NCBI GenBank assembly: GCA_045837725.1
Contig: JBEWZL010000205.1
Coordinates: 1 to 64,000 of the forward strand
DNA length: 64,000 nucleotides
Origin: Vermamoeba vermiformis
Taxonomy: Eukaryota > Tubulinea > Echinamoebida
Direction of reading: 5' to 3'
Shown here: positions 50,232 to 61,100 of the stretch, piece after piece
Layout: each line of letters starts with the position of its first letter
Position numbering within the stretch: position 1 is the first letter of the stretch
The notes under the pieces: generated by a model
The model's input: the letters and a program-made list of their open reading frames with translations, nothing else
Database searches by the model: none
Told to the model about the DNA's origin: nothing
Made by a program: the position numbers and the translations under genes

Positions 50232-50426
50232 ATGGAGCTGAGCTACTGGAATGGCATCCACTCGTAAGTATTATTATTTAAACATTTAATACATAATTAA
50301 TGCTATAATTATTACAATTTTATTTGCAATTAAAAATAATATCTCAATAATTTTTGTTCAGGATCGACAATTACCAACAGCCAGAATTTTTAGAGGTTGA
50401 GTACATTGATGAAGAAAACAATAAGT
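50232..50426 (+). pseudogene. Two-exon gene fragment
   Basis: ATG at 50232 opens MELSYWNGIHS to a GTAAGT donor; after a ttcag acceptor the frame continues IDNYQQPEFLEVEYIDEENN to another GTAAGT. The next exon cannot be followed because G-rich repeat DNA begins near 50510. Possibly the 3' part of the same remnant as the sequence just upstream. Confidence 0.3.
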
Positions 50427-50539
50427 AAGTGATCTCCTCACTATCCTCACTGCTGTCCTAGCTTTCATACTCATAGTTGTCATTTTCATATCTGTCAGCT
50501 TCTTTTAGGGGCAGATTCCCTGGCGAACGAAGTGAGCCA

Positions 50540-50744
50540 ATGGGGGGTTTAGGGGGGCTTGCCCCCCTAATAATGATAAGAATCACCATATTATATGGCT
50601 GTACATGCATATTAATATGAAATAAAGCAGTAAAATTGCCGAAAATGGCCGAAAATGCCTGCAAAATGATCTTAAGGGGCGTTAGGGGCGCGAATGCGGC
50701 CCCTTTAATTATGGGGGGTTTAGGGGGGCTTGCCCCCCTAATAA
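50540..50744. repeat. Two copies of a 34-base G-rich hairpin repeat
   Basis: atggggggtttaggggggct, continuing tgcccccctaataa, occurs at 50540-50573 and 50711-50744. Each copy folds (ggggggc ttg cccccc). Such G-run/C-run hairpin repeats are common as dispersed repeats in protist and large-virus genomes. No function is assigned. Confidence 0.8.
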
Positions 50745-50840
50745 GAAACATAATACTCCAGGCTAATACTTGTACGCACTATTGCTGGCAAAGCCTGTAA
50801 AATACTACATGAGACTAGCACAGATAGCCACAAAGTTAAA

Positions 50841-50936
50841 AGGCAGGGCCAAGAATTTGGCCTGCCTTTGTTTCAAAGTAGTGGAGCAATAAGCATGCTT
50901 AATAGTTCCAGGCAGGGCCAAGAATTTGGCCTGCCT
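50841..50936. repeat. Twin 27-base palindrome-like repeats next to recombinase gene
   Basis: The sequence aggcagggccaagaatttgg followed by cctgcct is present identically at 50841-50867 and 50910-50936. Each copy is itself an imperfect inverted repeat (aggcagggcca / tggcctgcct). They lie 110-200 bases beyond the stop of the tyrosine recombinase gene. Confidence 0.8.
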
Positions 50937-51046
50937 GCAGTCAAAAAACGAGCAAATAAAGTAAAATGATAGTTTATTTATCTATAAAGACTGTATAAGA
51001 CTGTATATAGTAAAAAGATGAAGAATAAAGCAGGAAAATTTAGTTA

Positions 51047-53725
51047 TTACTGCTTTTTTGGCTTTTTGTTGGCCTTGTTCTTGCCAGATCTCTTTCTTTT
51101 CTTGGGACTAGCTCGAACAATAGCTTCAAGCTCAGTATAAATCTTGACTTCATACTGATCAACCAAGTCTAAGAACTGCTTCAAGCTGGTGATTCTCTCC
51201 CAAGTTGGATCTCTAGTTTCCCATTGCACTTGATAGTAGAGGTGGCCGTTTTTGTACATTTTGCCTGAAATAGACTGGGCTCTGTACTTGTCTGAGTAGA
51301 TGACTTCTTCTTCAGACATTGACTGCAAGTCTTCAAGGACTTCATCTGCAGAGTCAAGTTGCGATCCATCGTCATGGGAACCAATGGCATTTCTTGCATG
51401 AGCAGCAGCTGCATTGGATTGTTCAGTGGCTAGGTAATCTTCATTGAAGCGATTGATGAGAGTGTTAGCCTGGTTATTGACGTCAGCATCATTGTAGTAG
51501 CGCATCAAAGTGCCGACATCGTGGTTTTGAACATTGGCCAACATTTGAAGAAACTGTTGCTGAGAGCCAAGTCCAGCCATGTATTCGTCCAAGTAGGCCA
51601 AAGTGACAAGCAAGTGTCTCCAACGCAAAGAAGTCATGTGAGTGCCAGGAATAATCTTTGCACAGCACTTGGCTACAGCTCTGGTCATAGCAGAAGGATC
51701 TTGTGGGTTGCCATTTTGAAAGCCAAGCCAAAGAGCCAAAGGATCTTCATCAGTTTGAACCAAAAATGGTCTAACTTTCTCGAGAAAGAATTTGAAGAAT
51801 GGATTGCAGTCAGCAGGGAAAGGAATCTTCTTGACAAACTTTCTGAGCTTCTTTTCCTTGAAGTCTGGGCTAATGATGTAGCATTTCTTCTTGTTGCTGA
51901 ATTTGAAGTTGTCTCTGGTCATGTGAATGATCAGCTCTTGACGCTGGCCTCCAATTTTGAAGTGACAGAGCATTTGAATCCAAGACTGAATGTTGTAGCA
52001 GATGCGATGAGTGTCAGTGGCAGAAGCCAAGCCAATGGTGTCGTCCCAAGCTTGAATAGATTTGTTCAACTTGATGAAAGTTGTTGCATGAACTTCCTTT
52101 AACTGCTGAGCAGTGATAGCTTTGCCATCAGCAAGGAGTTGATCAAAACAGGGTCTATCTATTTGGCTGACTTGTTGCTGCTGTTTCATCAGTCTTCGAA
52201 AGTGACCAGCCTGTTGAGCAACAATCCAAAGTTCTCCTCCGAAAGGACGCAGGCACTCGACTTCTGCCAGCAACCACTCGCATACTTTTTGAGTGTACTT
52301 GGCTTTGTTGTTGGCAGTGTTGGGAGAGCCGGCACGGAAGCGACAGTACTAGTGGAAAGCGCGCATTCTCTTGGAGGACAAGAAGCAAAGCCACCCAGGA
52401 CAAGAGCCTTCATATTCCATGCAAAAGGTCCACAAGTTCTTCAAGTAAGTGGCAACACCAGTAACAACAGAGTAGAACTTGTTGTAGTTAATTTGGCGGT
52501 TTCTTGCCAAATTTACTGTTTCTCTCTTATGCTTTTGCTTGTAGTCATGCAGGACATTCCAAAAAAAGGAGAGAAGGAAGGGAAAATCAGCTTCAAATTG
52601 TTTGTGCTGCGCTTTGGTGAGCCATGCAAATCCTTTGCCTTCAAGCTCTGCAGGCCAGTCAAAAGTTGTGTATTCTGTAGGCCATCTCCCTTCTTTGAGC
52701 TTGCGTGTAGCATTTTGGGGATAAGAAGCTTTTGCCCAGTTAGGTCTTTGATCCACATTATTTGTTTTAAGAGACGAGGCTTGGAATTGAAGGTCTTGAA
52801 CAATCCCATAGTCATTCCCTTCATAGGTGTCTTCTAGGTCAATGCCAAGCTGAGACAAAGTAACCTCAGAGAAGTCAACAGGTTTGAAAGCAGGCTCCAG
52901 GTTGTTGCCATCTTTGTCTTTAAGGAAAAACCCAATTTGATGCAGGTAAGACTCCTTTTGTTTCATTGTCATGCCGCTGTCTTCATCTTCTTGTTTGTCT
53001 TGGTCTTCCTCTTCTTGTTCACCATCACTGGCATTGTCGGTGAGGTCAACTACTGTATGCTTGGTTCTTTCAGCTTCACTGTCCAAGTCCAAGTTACTTT
53101 GCATGCCAACAGCATTATCGTCTTCTTCATAGCTTTGTTCGTTAAAGTTGAGCGCTTGGCGAGTCAAGTACTCCTGGAATTCACTTTCATGCTCTCTGTC
53201 TATTGCTGGATCAAACAGATCAAAGCTAGTGAGGAACAAAGTAAGCAACTGAATGCAATACTAATTAGATTATCCTTTTACCTTTGATTACGGCTGCTTC
53301 CCTCCTCAATAATCTGGGTTTGATCGTTGTCGATCTCTTGTGCTTCGCCATTCAAAGCTTCTGTCAGCCTACATAAAGAATAAGGGCATTGTAAAGGGCT
53401 TTTCAAAGACGTACTGATTGCTGGACACAGCCACTGCAAGTTGAGCTCGATCCGACCTCAAAAAAGCTTTTGTAGGCTTGAAACTGCTGCGTTGTTTGAC
53501 CTCCAAGCTAACCGTGCAGCTCTGCAAAAGTTCTTCTAACAGGGGATTATTCTTTGCAAGAGCATAAGCAATTGACGACTGCACGCTTTGACCATTAGGA
53601 ACCACAATGTAAATCGTCGAATTGCGAGCGTTAAAGTAGACGTCGCACTCGTGGCCTTTTGTCTGCTCAAATGCCTGCTGTATTGAAGTTAAAAAAGGCA
53701 CTGTAACCTGAGACGTGGCGTTCAT
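51047..53725 (-). mobile_element. Crypton-like element: tyrosine recombinase with chromodomain
   Basis: Start MNATSQVTVPFLTSIQQAF (53725), then exons joined at 53413, 53364-53281 and 53223. An acidic region (EEEDQDKQEDEDSG) precedes a helical DNA-binding part (FYSVVTGVATYLKNLWTFCM) and the catalytic core. Core landmarks: box I arginine in FKIGGQRQELIIHMTRDNF; TSLRWRHLLVTLAYLDEYM in place of the HxxR box, with the usual His replaced; and NHDVGTLMRYYN with the box III His and nucleophilic Tyr. After a short acidic linker comes a chromodomain: GHLYYQVQWETRDPTWERIT and SLKQFLDLVDQYE. The C terminus is Lys/Arg-rich. One in-frame stop near 52350 splits the frame unless an intron removes it. No reverse transcriptase or terminal repeats are seen, so a Crypton is more likely than a DIRS relative. 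Confidence 0.75.
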
Positions 53726-54608
53726 GTTGGAAGTGGATTGAAAATAAAAAAACAAAAGAAACGAACAAAATTCGACGCATAAAGTTAATAAAAAGAATAA
53801 ACGTGATAAAACGGCAAAAAGAAAATCAACGAGCAAAACGCACCTTTCCACGAAGCCTAGAGGTATATCCCCTTGCTATATCACGTTTATACTTGCGTGC
53901 AAGTCTTACCGTATTAGGGTAAAATTAGGCCCCCGATGTGCACTAGGGAATCCCCCAGGAGTGATCTCATTCATCCCGTTGCCGGGAGGGCTTACCCATC
54001 TTATGCATTCTAAGTCACTTTATTGGCTCCCCAGCATCAGAGATGAAACTATTACGGGACGTACAGCCTCATCTAGCCATGTGAAAGCCCTTTAAAAGAG
54101 CTTTTGATCAAGGCCCATCTCCATGTTCAAAGTTGCGTATTCACTGAGTATAGAGGGACTGAAAGGGTTAGGGTTAGGGCTTATGCTTCGCTTTTCAGGC
54201 CCCTGGATCTCTGACGAAATTTCACCGAAATTTCCGGGAGTTGTTCCATGCAGCGAGGGCCGAAGGCCCGAGCGCATTGCACCAAGTCCCATTACATTTG
54301 GTGATAGTGATGCAGAGATACAGGGGCTCGAAGTAGCTGCGGCGCCAGCGTCGTAATGCCGCAATGCCGCAGGCAAATCACCGTTCCTGACACTTTTCGG
54401 TTAATTCTAGCTCTGAGTCACGGACACTCACAGACCTCTCCTTTGCAGGGTAGTCTAGTCTATATTTTAGATGATTTATCATATAAAATTTATTAATATT
54501 GCTGAAAGTTCGAATTTTTCAAAAAATTATATACCCTATAGGGGTAGGGGTGGGTAGGTGGGGGGTTGCGTATTCTATTTTCATTCACATCAGCATCAAA
54601 CAGGATGC
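53726..54608. other. Non-genic stretch between recombinase and tandem arrays
   Basis: Mostly unique-looking DNA. It holds a short telomere-like tract gggttagggttaggg (54166-54180) and GC-rich inverted bits (gagggccgaaggcccgagcg near 54256). Open frames on both strands are short and not convincing. I see no gene. Confidence 0.45.
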
Positions 54609-54810
54609 ACGATTATCGTGCACGCATGCGCATCAGACAGAGCGTACGATTATCGTGCACACATGCGTGCCAGACAGGGCGTACGATTATCGTGCACGCA
54701 TGCGCATCAGACAGAGCGTACGATTATCGTGCACGCATGCGTACCAGACAGGGCGTACGATTATCGTGCACACATGCACATCAGACAGGGCGTACGATTA
54801 TCGTGCACAG
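54609..54810. repeat. 37-base tandem repeat, about 5.4 units
   Basis: The unit begins acgattatcgtgcacgcatg and ends cagacagagcgt. Odd and even units differ at the same sites (cgcatca vs cgtgcca or cgtacca), suggesting growth by two-unit steps. The unit contains short palindromes (tgcacgcatgcg). All three plus-strand frames read through because 37 is not a multiple of 3, which explains the overlapping open frames here. Confidence 0.95.
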
Positions 54811-55765
54811 GAGTGGGCACCTAGAATTCCATGAGTGGGCACCTGGGATTCCGGGCACCTAGAATTCCGGGCACTTAGAATTCTGGGCACCTGGGATTCC
54901 GGGCACCTAGGATTCTGTGACTGGGCACCTAGGATTCCGTGGGCACCTAGAATTCCGCGCACATGACTGGGCACCTAGGATTCCGTGGGCACCTAGGATT
55001 CCGGGCACCTAGAATTCTGTGAGTGGGCACCTGGGATTCCAGGCACCTAGAATTCCGTGAGTGGGCACCTGGGATTCCGGGCACCTAGGATTCCACGCAC
55101 ATGAGTGGGCACCTAGGATTCCGTGGGCACCTAAATTTCCGTGAGTGGGCACCTAGGATTCCGTGAGTGGGCACCTGGGATTCTGGGCACCTAGGATTCC
55201 GTGAGTGGGCACCTGGGATTCCGGGCACCTAGAATTCCGTGAGTGGGCACCTGGAATTCCATGAGTGGGCACCTGGGATTCCGGGCACCTAGAATTCCGT
55301 GAGTGGGCACCTAGGATTCCGTGAGTGGGCACCTGGGATTCCGGGCACCTAGGATTCCGTGAGTGGGCACCTGGGATTCCGGGCACCTAGGATTCCGCGT
55401 ACATGAGTGGGCACCTAGGATTCCGGGCACCTAGAATTCCGTGACTGGGCACCTAGGATTCCGTGACTGGGCACCTAGGATTCCGTGAGTGGGCACCTGG
55501 GATTCTGGGCACCTAGAATTCCGTGAGTGGGCACCTGGGATTCTGGGCACCTAGAATTCCGTGAGTGGGCACCTGGGATTCCGGGCACCTAGAATTCCGT
55601 GAGTGGGCACCTGGGATTCCGGGCACCTAGAATTCCGCGCACCTAGAATTCCGGGCACCTAGAATTCCGTGACTGGGCACCTAGGATTCCGGGCACCTAG
55701 GATTCCGTGAGTGGGCACCTGGGATTCCGGGCACCTAGAATTCCAGGCACATGACTGCACACCTA
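54811..55765. repeat. Minisatellite, 16- and 23-base units, ~950 bases
   Basis: Built from gggcacctaggattcc or gggcacctagaattcc (16 bases), alternating irregularly with a 23-base form that adds gtgagt or gtgact. More than 45 units are visible, with single-base variants g/a at two positions. It starts at the end of the 37-base array and ends about 280 bases from the CenH3 gene. Frames through it are translation of repeats, not genes. Confidence 0.95.
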
Positions 55766-55968
55766 AATTCAAACAGCCCTGCTGACTAAACTTTATGTGC
55801 CCACTAAATTCCTACATTTGTGTCACTCCCTGAACTTGCTTTTAAAACTCCTTTGCAAAAAATGGCTACCAAACATTAGTATCTAATTTTTAACATGAAA
55901 AAGTAGTGTAACTGAAATACCACTTAGGACACTGCTTTCCCTACCATGCTATCCTTGGACAATGTATG

Positions 55969-55995
55969 AGTGTGTCTGATATGATCAGACACACT
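55969..55995 (-). promoter_or_regulatory. Perfect 12-bp stem-loop 3' of the CenH3 gene
   Basis: agtgtgtctgat, loop atg, then atcagacacact. It lies about 50 bases after the CenH3 stop on the transcribed side. It does not have the sequence of the replication-dependent histone 3' stem-loop. It could act in mRNA end formation or be a palindromic remnant. The rest of 55766-56043 shows nothing else. Confidence 0.5.
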
Positions 55996-56043
55996 AAGAA
56001 TTGAACTTGGATAGCTACAAAGTCATTACATTGTCCTGAAACT

Positions 56044-57608
56044 TTATTTATTTTTAGAGCCTAAGCGTACAGATGGGAATGAATTGTTCTTCATTTGCTG
56101 AACAAAACCCATGTCCTTATTCATTACAGTTTGTCGTTTTGCGTGAATAGCTGCAGCTTGAGACATCACAAATAGATCTGTGAGGAAATATTCAGAGGAC
56201 AATTGTAGAGCTTCAAGAGCAACTGCTTGCCAGCGAACACCTTCTAAGTCACTATCACGGGTTAGATCTTCAGTTACTTCACGGACAAGGCGCTGGAAAC
56301 CTCGACGTGACATCAGAAGTGTGGTGCTGTTTTGATAAAATTTGATTTCAGCCATGCCTATTAAAAATTATTAATAATGAACTAGTATAAATTTACTGAA
56401 CTTACGTCTACTTGCAAGGCTTTGATTCACGTTCTTCTTAGCCTTGAACACCTTGGGCTGCAAATGTTTTAATTACACACGTGTTTATGAAATTAGTTTA
56501 AATGATGATATAACTTACTCTTTTCGTTGGACGAGAGTTTGAATCTGCACCTGATGCCTTTCGTTTCTGTCCTCTCTGTAAGATAAGACTGTGAGATTAC
56601 TTATCAATTTACTAACAATATTACCTTCGGTTCATTCTCATTCTTATCGTCAACTACTCGTTTTCTCTTCTTTGCCTTCTTGTTGGCGACGGTTTTGTTT
56701 GTTGCACCTCTCTGCAATAATGTTAGGTCATACTATTAATTAAATTACTTACCTTTGTCATGTACTCCTCTTCATCGACCTTGCCGACACTCTTTCTTTT
56801 CTTGTTTGGCTGTTTGGCAGGGGCTTGTTGCTTGGCAGTGTCCGCTTGTTTGCCACTCTCCGATCCTGATTGTCGTAGTTTGGCATTGCCGTCTTTGTTG
56901 CCTTCATCAGCAGCAACATTGGTGTCTTCAGCCTCACTGTCGCGTTTCTCGCCACCCCCTTCTTCTTCTTCAGCCTCACCATCGTCATTGTTACCGCGTT
57001 CTTTTTCGTGCTCGCTGTGTTCGCCTTCTTCTGGCGCTGCACCTTCAACGTTTTGGTTGTTTTGGGCTAATTCCTAAATAAAAATTAGCTATTGTTTGCT
57101 CATAGCCAATAAAACTGTACTGCATTAGCGTCGGTGATCTCAACAACTTCCTCGATCTCACCAGCCAAACGTGCTGATCGTCTGGGTGAATTACCAACAC
57201 CATCATCTTGGGTCGCACGAGCTTTGTGGCGAGCTTTAGCTCCAGGCCTATTTCGTCTTTTACCGGTCCTGATTGAAGTACATTATTAAACGTGTTTTAA
57301 TTATTAATTTCATCGAAAAAAAGCATCTTGGAAATTTGCCCCGTAAATAAAGATTAATGATTAAAATTACTTACTTTTGGCCTGATTTATTTGAAGATTT
57401 TTTTTTCGATTTATTCTTATTAGTAGACTGGGAATTAGACCTAATTATGCCGTTAATAATATTTAATTTTGACGATAAATATTTTATTCATAATTGTACA
57501 CTACGTACTTATTTCCAGAGGCCACCCGACCAGATCTGTTAACTATTGTAAATATCTAATAAACAAACTTATTATATGAGCTTACATTTCGTGTGGGGAA
57601 CGAGGCAT
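56044..57608 (-). CDS. cenH3: Centromeric histone H3 variant (CenH3/CENP-A type)
   Basis: Nine exons. The last (56355-56044) encodes the histone fold: EIKFYQNSTTLLMSRRGFQR, LVREVTEDLTRDSDLEGVRW, QAVALEALQLSSEYFLTDLF and AAAIHAKRQTVMNKDMGFVQ. These match H3 alphaN to alpha3 ([34 protein letters not shown]). Loop 1 (DLTRDSDLEGVRW) is longer than in canonical H3, the alphaN and alpha2 segments diverge, and the tail is unlike H3; all are marks of CenH3. The N-terminal tail is about 300 residues, with Lys/Arg-rich and Glu-rich blocks (EAEEEEGGGEKRDSEAED), far longer than the usual 40-150. It should mark the centromere for kinetochore assembly. Starts MPRSPHE at 57608, head to head with the next gene about 100 bases away. 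Confidence 0.88.
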
Positions 57609-57707
57609 GTGGTGTTTGATTTGGGTACGATAGATTTTTGTTTCGATTTTAACGGTAACCAAAAAACCTTCGGCCACTAGCAAAAAGCAACAGATAGACC
57701 AACAGCA

Positions 57708-58672
57708 ATGTTAAATTTAAGGTACGTATTAAATCGCAAATAATTTTTTTTTGCCTCTTGGCGCAGATCAAATAATAATAATTCTTTATTTATTTTTAAA
57801 ATAATTAAAATACTTCGTAGGCTAGTAGCAAAAGATTTCTTAGTTGCCGCTAGCAAGGAACAACTATTTGCATCGGTTCTTGGAGTGCACCAAGTAACCG
57901 GAATTGCTGTACCAACGATTAAAAAATATGCCTTGGAAAAAAATATTGGTAAGCCATTGAATATCAATTACTATTCCATTTCTGATATGACATTAGGACG
58001 AAAATTATTACCGGGAGAGATCCCGCCTGAAATTGCATCCAAGATGCATAAATTAAAGGTTGAAGGGTATTGGTTTGATGTCGCCGACATCAATTCCCTT
58101 CTACGGATAATCAGCACCAAGACCAGCAACAAAGAACAACTCAAGACAATAAGGTAAGGATTAAAATTTTAACGACCAATTAAACTCACCAAAATTTTAT
58201 AGGGAAGGACTCAAATCAACAACCTTGAACAAAATTATAATGGTCGCTTGGGATGGCTCGAATTTTAAGGTACGTGATTTTTAAAATTAAAATAATTATT
58301 TAATTAACCAATTTTGAGTTGCTTTGGAGAGAATCAACTGACGAGGTTTCTGCCGATGAGAGTGATCCAACACTCTTATCGACTGCAGACGCTGAATTTT
58401 TAGCGAGTGAGGAACTGCTCGCCAAGGGTTGGAAAGCAATACCCAACCGAGCAGAACACATCGCAAAAATTTATAATATTGATATCTCACAAATTGAGAC
58501 GCCAGTGAAAGAAGCGGAAACAATTCCTATTTTGGACAACTTACACAATTTTTACACGAACGCTGCGGCAACAAGTGCATCGGACGAGGATCTATCTGGC
58601 GAGGAATTTGAAGACCTAGACTCATCAGAAGAGAGCCAATCAAAAGAAAGTAGCTCGGAGGATTTTGTTTAA
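57708..58672 (+). CDS. Unrecognised protein with acidic C terminus
   Basis: Four exons (57708-57721, 57821-58153, 58203-58269, 58319-58672) join in frame with canonical splice sites. The product is about 250 residues: an N-terminal region with VTGIAVPTIKKYALEKNI and LLPGEIPPEIASKMHKLKVE, KIIMVAWDGSNFKLLWREST, and a Ser/Asp/Glu tail (EDLSGEEFEDLDSSEESQSK). No family is recognised. It is head to head with CenH3 and tail to tail with the glycosylase gene. The 14-base first exon and clean splice frames support a real gene. It might be a chromatin or element-borne protein, but nothing shows that. Confidence 0.6.
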
Positions 58673-58685
58673 CGTTAATAAATAT

Positions 58686-60213
58686 TTATTTAAAAATATT
58701 ATCAATTTTCTTTTCTAAAAAATACAACTTTCTTGCTCGGCCTCCAGCTCGACGTGCTCCTCTCTGTGCAGAAGAACGCCCCGATGTACCTTTGGGCTGG
58801 TGGTTTGACGGCTCGATCTCTGGCAATGGCAGGCTTAGGAGGCTGGCCTTCGTACGGTCTCGAAGTCTAATGCTCTGCGTTGTCATTAGACATTATTAGA
58901 TATAATTATATTATTATTTATATCTCGATTAGACATTATTATTTTATTTTAAACTTACCTCTTTTTGCGGCGATCCTAGCGTGATCTTTTTATCCGCCTC
59001 ACCCCACCACATGTACGGTCCAACACCAAGACCATGAGCCCCAAAGCCTGTCGTCTGCGTTGATTCTTTGTGCCAACTTGCTGGCATCTCGGATAATTCC
59101 TCTTCTTTAAGATCGGGCACAAAAATCGTTGCCTGAGACTTCGTTATTTTCATTTCTCGTGCACCGGCCTTCGTCAGCCCTGCTGTCAATCGCGCTACCG
59201 GCACTCGATGCTCTGGGTCCAAATTAACAGAGCTCGCTCGGTAGACTTTGATGAAAATGGCCCTGAACGAGAGCCATTCCCGCTCATCAAACTCGGTTGG
59301 CGGCACGTATGGTCTATTGGCCATATAGCCAATCATGAAGTCGAAGTACGCTTGAACCAAGGCAACGAACTGCTGCAAGTAACCGCGCACTATCATTGCG
59401 TCATAGAAATTTGCCCAAGGCCGAATGCCTAATTATGTAGTTAATAAATTGGCTATTATCCGTTAGTAGCCAGTATTTACCTGTATATTTGTACCACCAA
59501 AAGCAAATTTCGTTTGAAGAATACGCACCGACACCGTTGAACATCGATTGGTTCAATAAACAGTCGATGATCGTTGCCCTCTAGTAAAATATTAGTATTA
59601 GTCGTACTGATTTGTTATTGTACTAACCTTGAAATATTTTTGGTAGGCATCATCGTTTAACAGCGCCAGCAAGTGTTCGTGCAAGTCGCCGGCAAGTACA
59701 TCCGGGCCCCTGGCTGGATCCATCGCTAAACTTGCATCAGGATGCCATTTGAATGACACCTGATTTTGTTTGGTGTGGCAATCTAATATATAGATTGCCG
59801 CACCATTGTCGGCATTTAGCGCTATGTTTCGCCGATAGTCTAATGGGCTCGTGTCGCGATCTGATATCGCACCAACGTGAAATGCTGCGCCGGTGCCCAT
59901 GCCAAAGGTCATCGCGTAATTATTAAAAATTAACGCAATTTCCTTGCCTCGTGATACTACCTACGTAAATAATAATTAATTATAACCTAATTTTAAATCA
60001 AAACTTACATCCGTAACCGTCAGCGGTAGGCACGCGCGCATTGCCTCGATCTCCGCGCTGTACTTGTTGTGAGGCACGCGCTTCTCCACTTCTACAATCC
60101 TTAAGCCAATTGCTATAAATAAAGATTAATACAGATTAAATTTTATTTTATTTGGAATTACCTTTTTCTTTGAGGTGCCTTGCGAAGCCCTCGATCTCTG
60201 TTTTTTCGGGCAT
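58686..60213 (-). CDS. Fpg/Nei-family DNA glycosylase, divergent
   Basis: Seven exons give about 380 residues. The N terminus MPEKTEIEGFARHLKEKAIG keeps the Pro-Glu that forms the catalytic pair after Met removal. VVSRGKEIALIF matches the RGK motif with catalytic Lys, and YAMTFGMGTGAAF matches the LGMSG strand. The helix-two-turn-helix region is RATIIDCLLNQSMFNGVGAY followed by SSNEICFWWYKYTGIRPWAN. ARGPDVL matches GPDPL. In Fpg/Nei proteins the H2TH loop reads GxGN; here the Asn is Ala. No C-terminal Cys4 zinc finger is visible, so it is nearer NEIL1/plant types. The tail is Arg-rich (SAQRGARRAGGRARK). Such enzymes remove oxidised bases by N-glycosylase and beta/delta-lyase action. The Asn change may weaken or alter activity. 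Confidence 0.75.
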
Positions 60214-60275
60214 ACTATTAAACGGTAATCGATTAATTAACAATTAATAAATTACTTATTCAATTCGTTTAACGA

Positions 60276-60740
60276 AGCCAATCCGGATCATTTTGGCGAG
60301 TGCAACAACAGCTGCTGCCAGACACCAGCTTGATTTACGTCATAACGCCGCGGTTCATCTGGAACCAGCCGCGCTTGATTTCATCAAGCTGTGTGCGGCA
60401 TCAAGCTGCATTGAAGCCGGATTAACCGTTGCTTCGATTGAGTCAGATGCGGTTCAACGGGAACCAGCAAAACGACAAAACCATCGCCAAAGCTGAGGTC
60501 ACTCTTAATAGATTTTTGGAATTGGCTTCGCAAATAACAAAGCCAATCCGGATCATTTTGGCGAGTGCAACAACAGCTGCTGCCAGACACCAGCTTGATT
60601 TACGTCATAACGCCGCGGTTCATCTGGAACCAGCCGCGCTTGATTTCATCATGCTGTGTGCGGCATCAAGCTGCATCGAAGCCAGATTAACCGTTGCTTC
60701 GATCGGATCAAGTGTGCGGTTTAACGTAAACCAGCGCCAC
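60276..60740. repeat. Direct duplication, ~190-base copies, period 265
   Basis: agccaatccggatcattttg (60276) recurs at 60541 and the copies stay nearly identical to about 60440 and 60705, with weaker similarity for 30 bases more (ggttcaacgggaacc vs ggtttaacgtaaacc, each a small palindrome). Both copies carry ASATTAAARHQLDLRHNAAV, but the frame stops soon after, so I do not call a gene. Bases 60741-61100 show nothing else. Confidence 0.9.
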
Positions 60741-61100
60741 AGTAATCCATGCATGCCCTTGATGACCTCGCAGCGTAGTGTCGTATTTGATTACGAGTAA
60801 ATTCCTAGTCAAGCCAGCACATCTCGAAAGTAATTTAAAAATTATACTAAAAAAATTTAAAATATTATTAAACGATAATATTTGTTTTTGTTGCTTACGT
60901 TTTATTTTTCTTGATGCCAAGCTCAGACAAACTTCATTGGACTGAGATCGGGGTCCCGAAACCTTATGACAGGGCCGATCGACTATTTAAAAAACAGAAG
61001 TAGTAGTTAGAGGCTTTATTCTCGATATTGTTAGTACTTACCTGCGCGTGGTGTGTTGATATTGCGGTTTAAACAGTTAAATGACGTGTTTCGAAATTTA

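Noticed and set aside
51521-52837. Two plus-strand open frames of about 200 codons
   Set aside because: They mirror the tyrosine recombinase coding exon; no domain pattern of their own.
51047-53725. DIRS-type retroelement
   Set aside because: A tyrosine recombinase is present, but there is no reverse transcriptase, RNase H or split terminal repeats in the window.
54609-54810. CRISPR-like array (37-base repeats)
   Set aside because: There are no unique spacers, units abut directly, and the DNA is clearly eukaryotic with introns.
54499-54862. Three overlapping Arg/His/Cys-rich open frames
   Set aside because: They result from a 37-base tandem repeat without stops in any plus frame.
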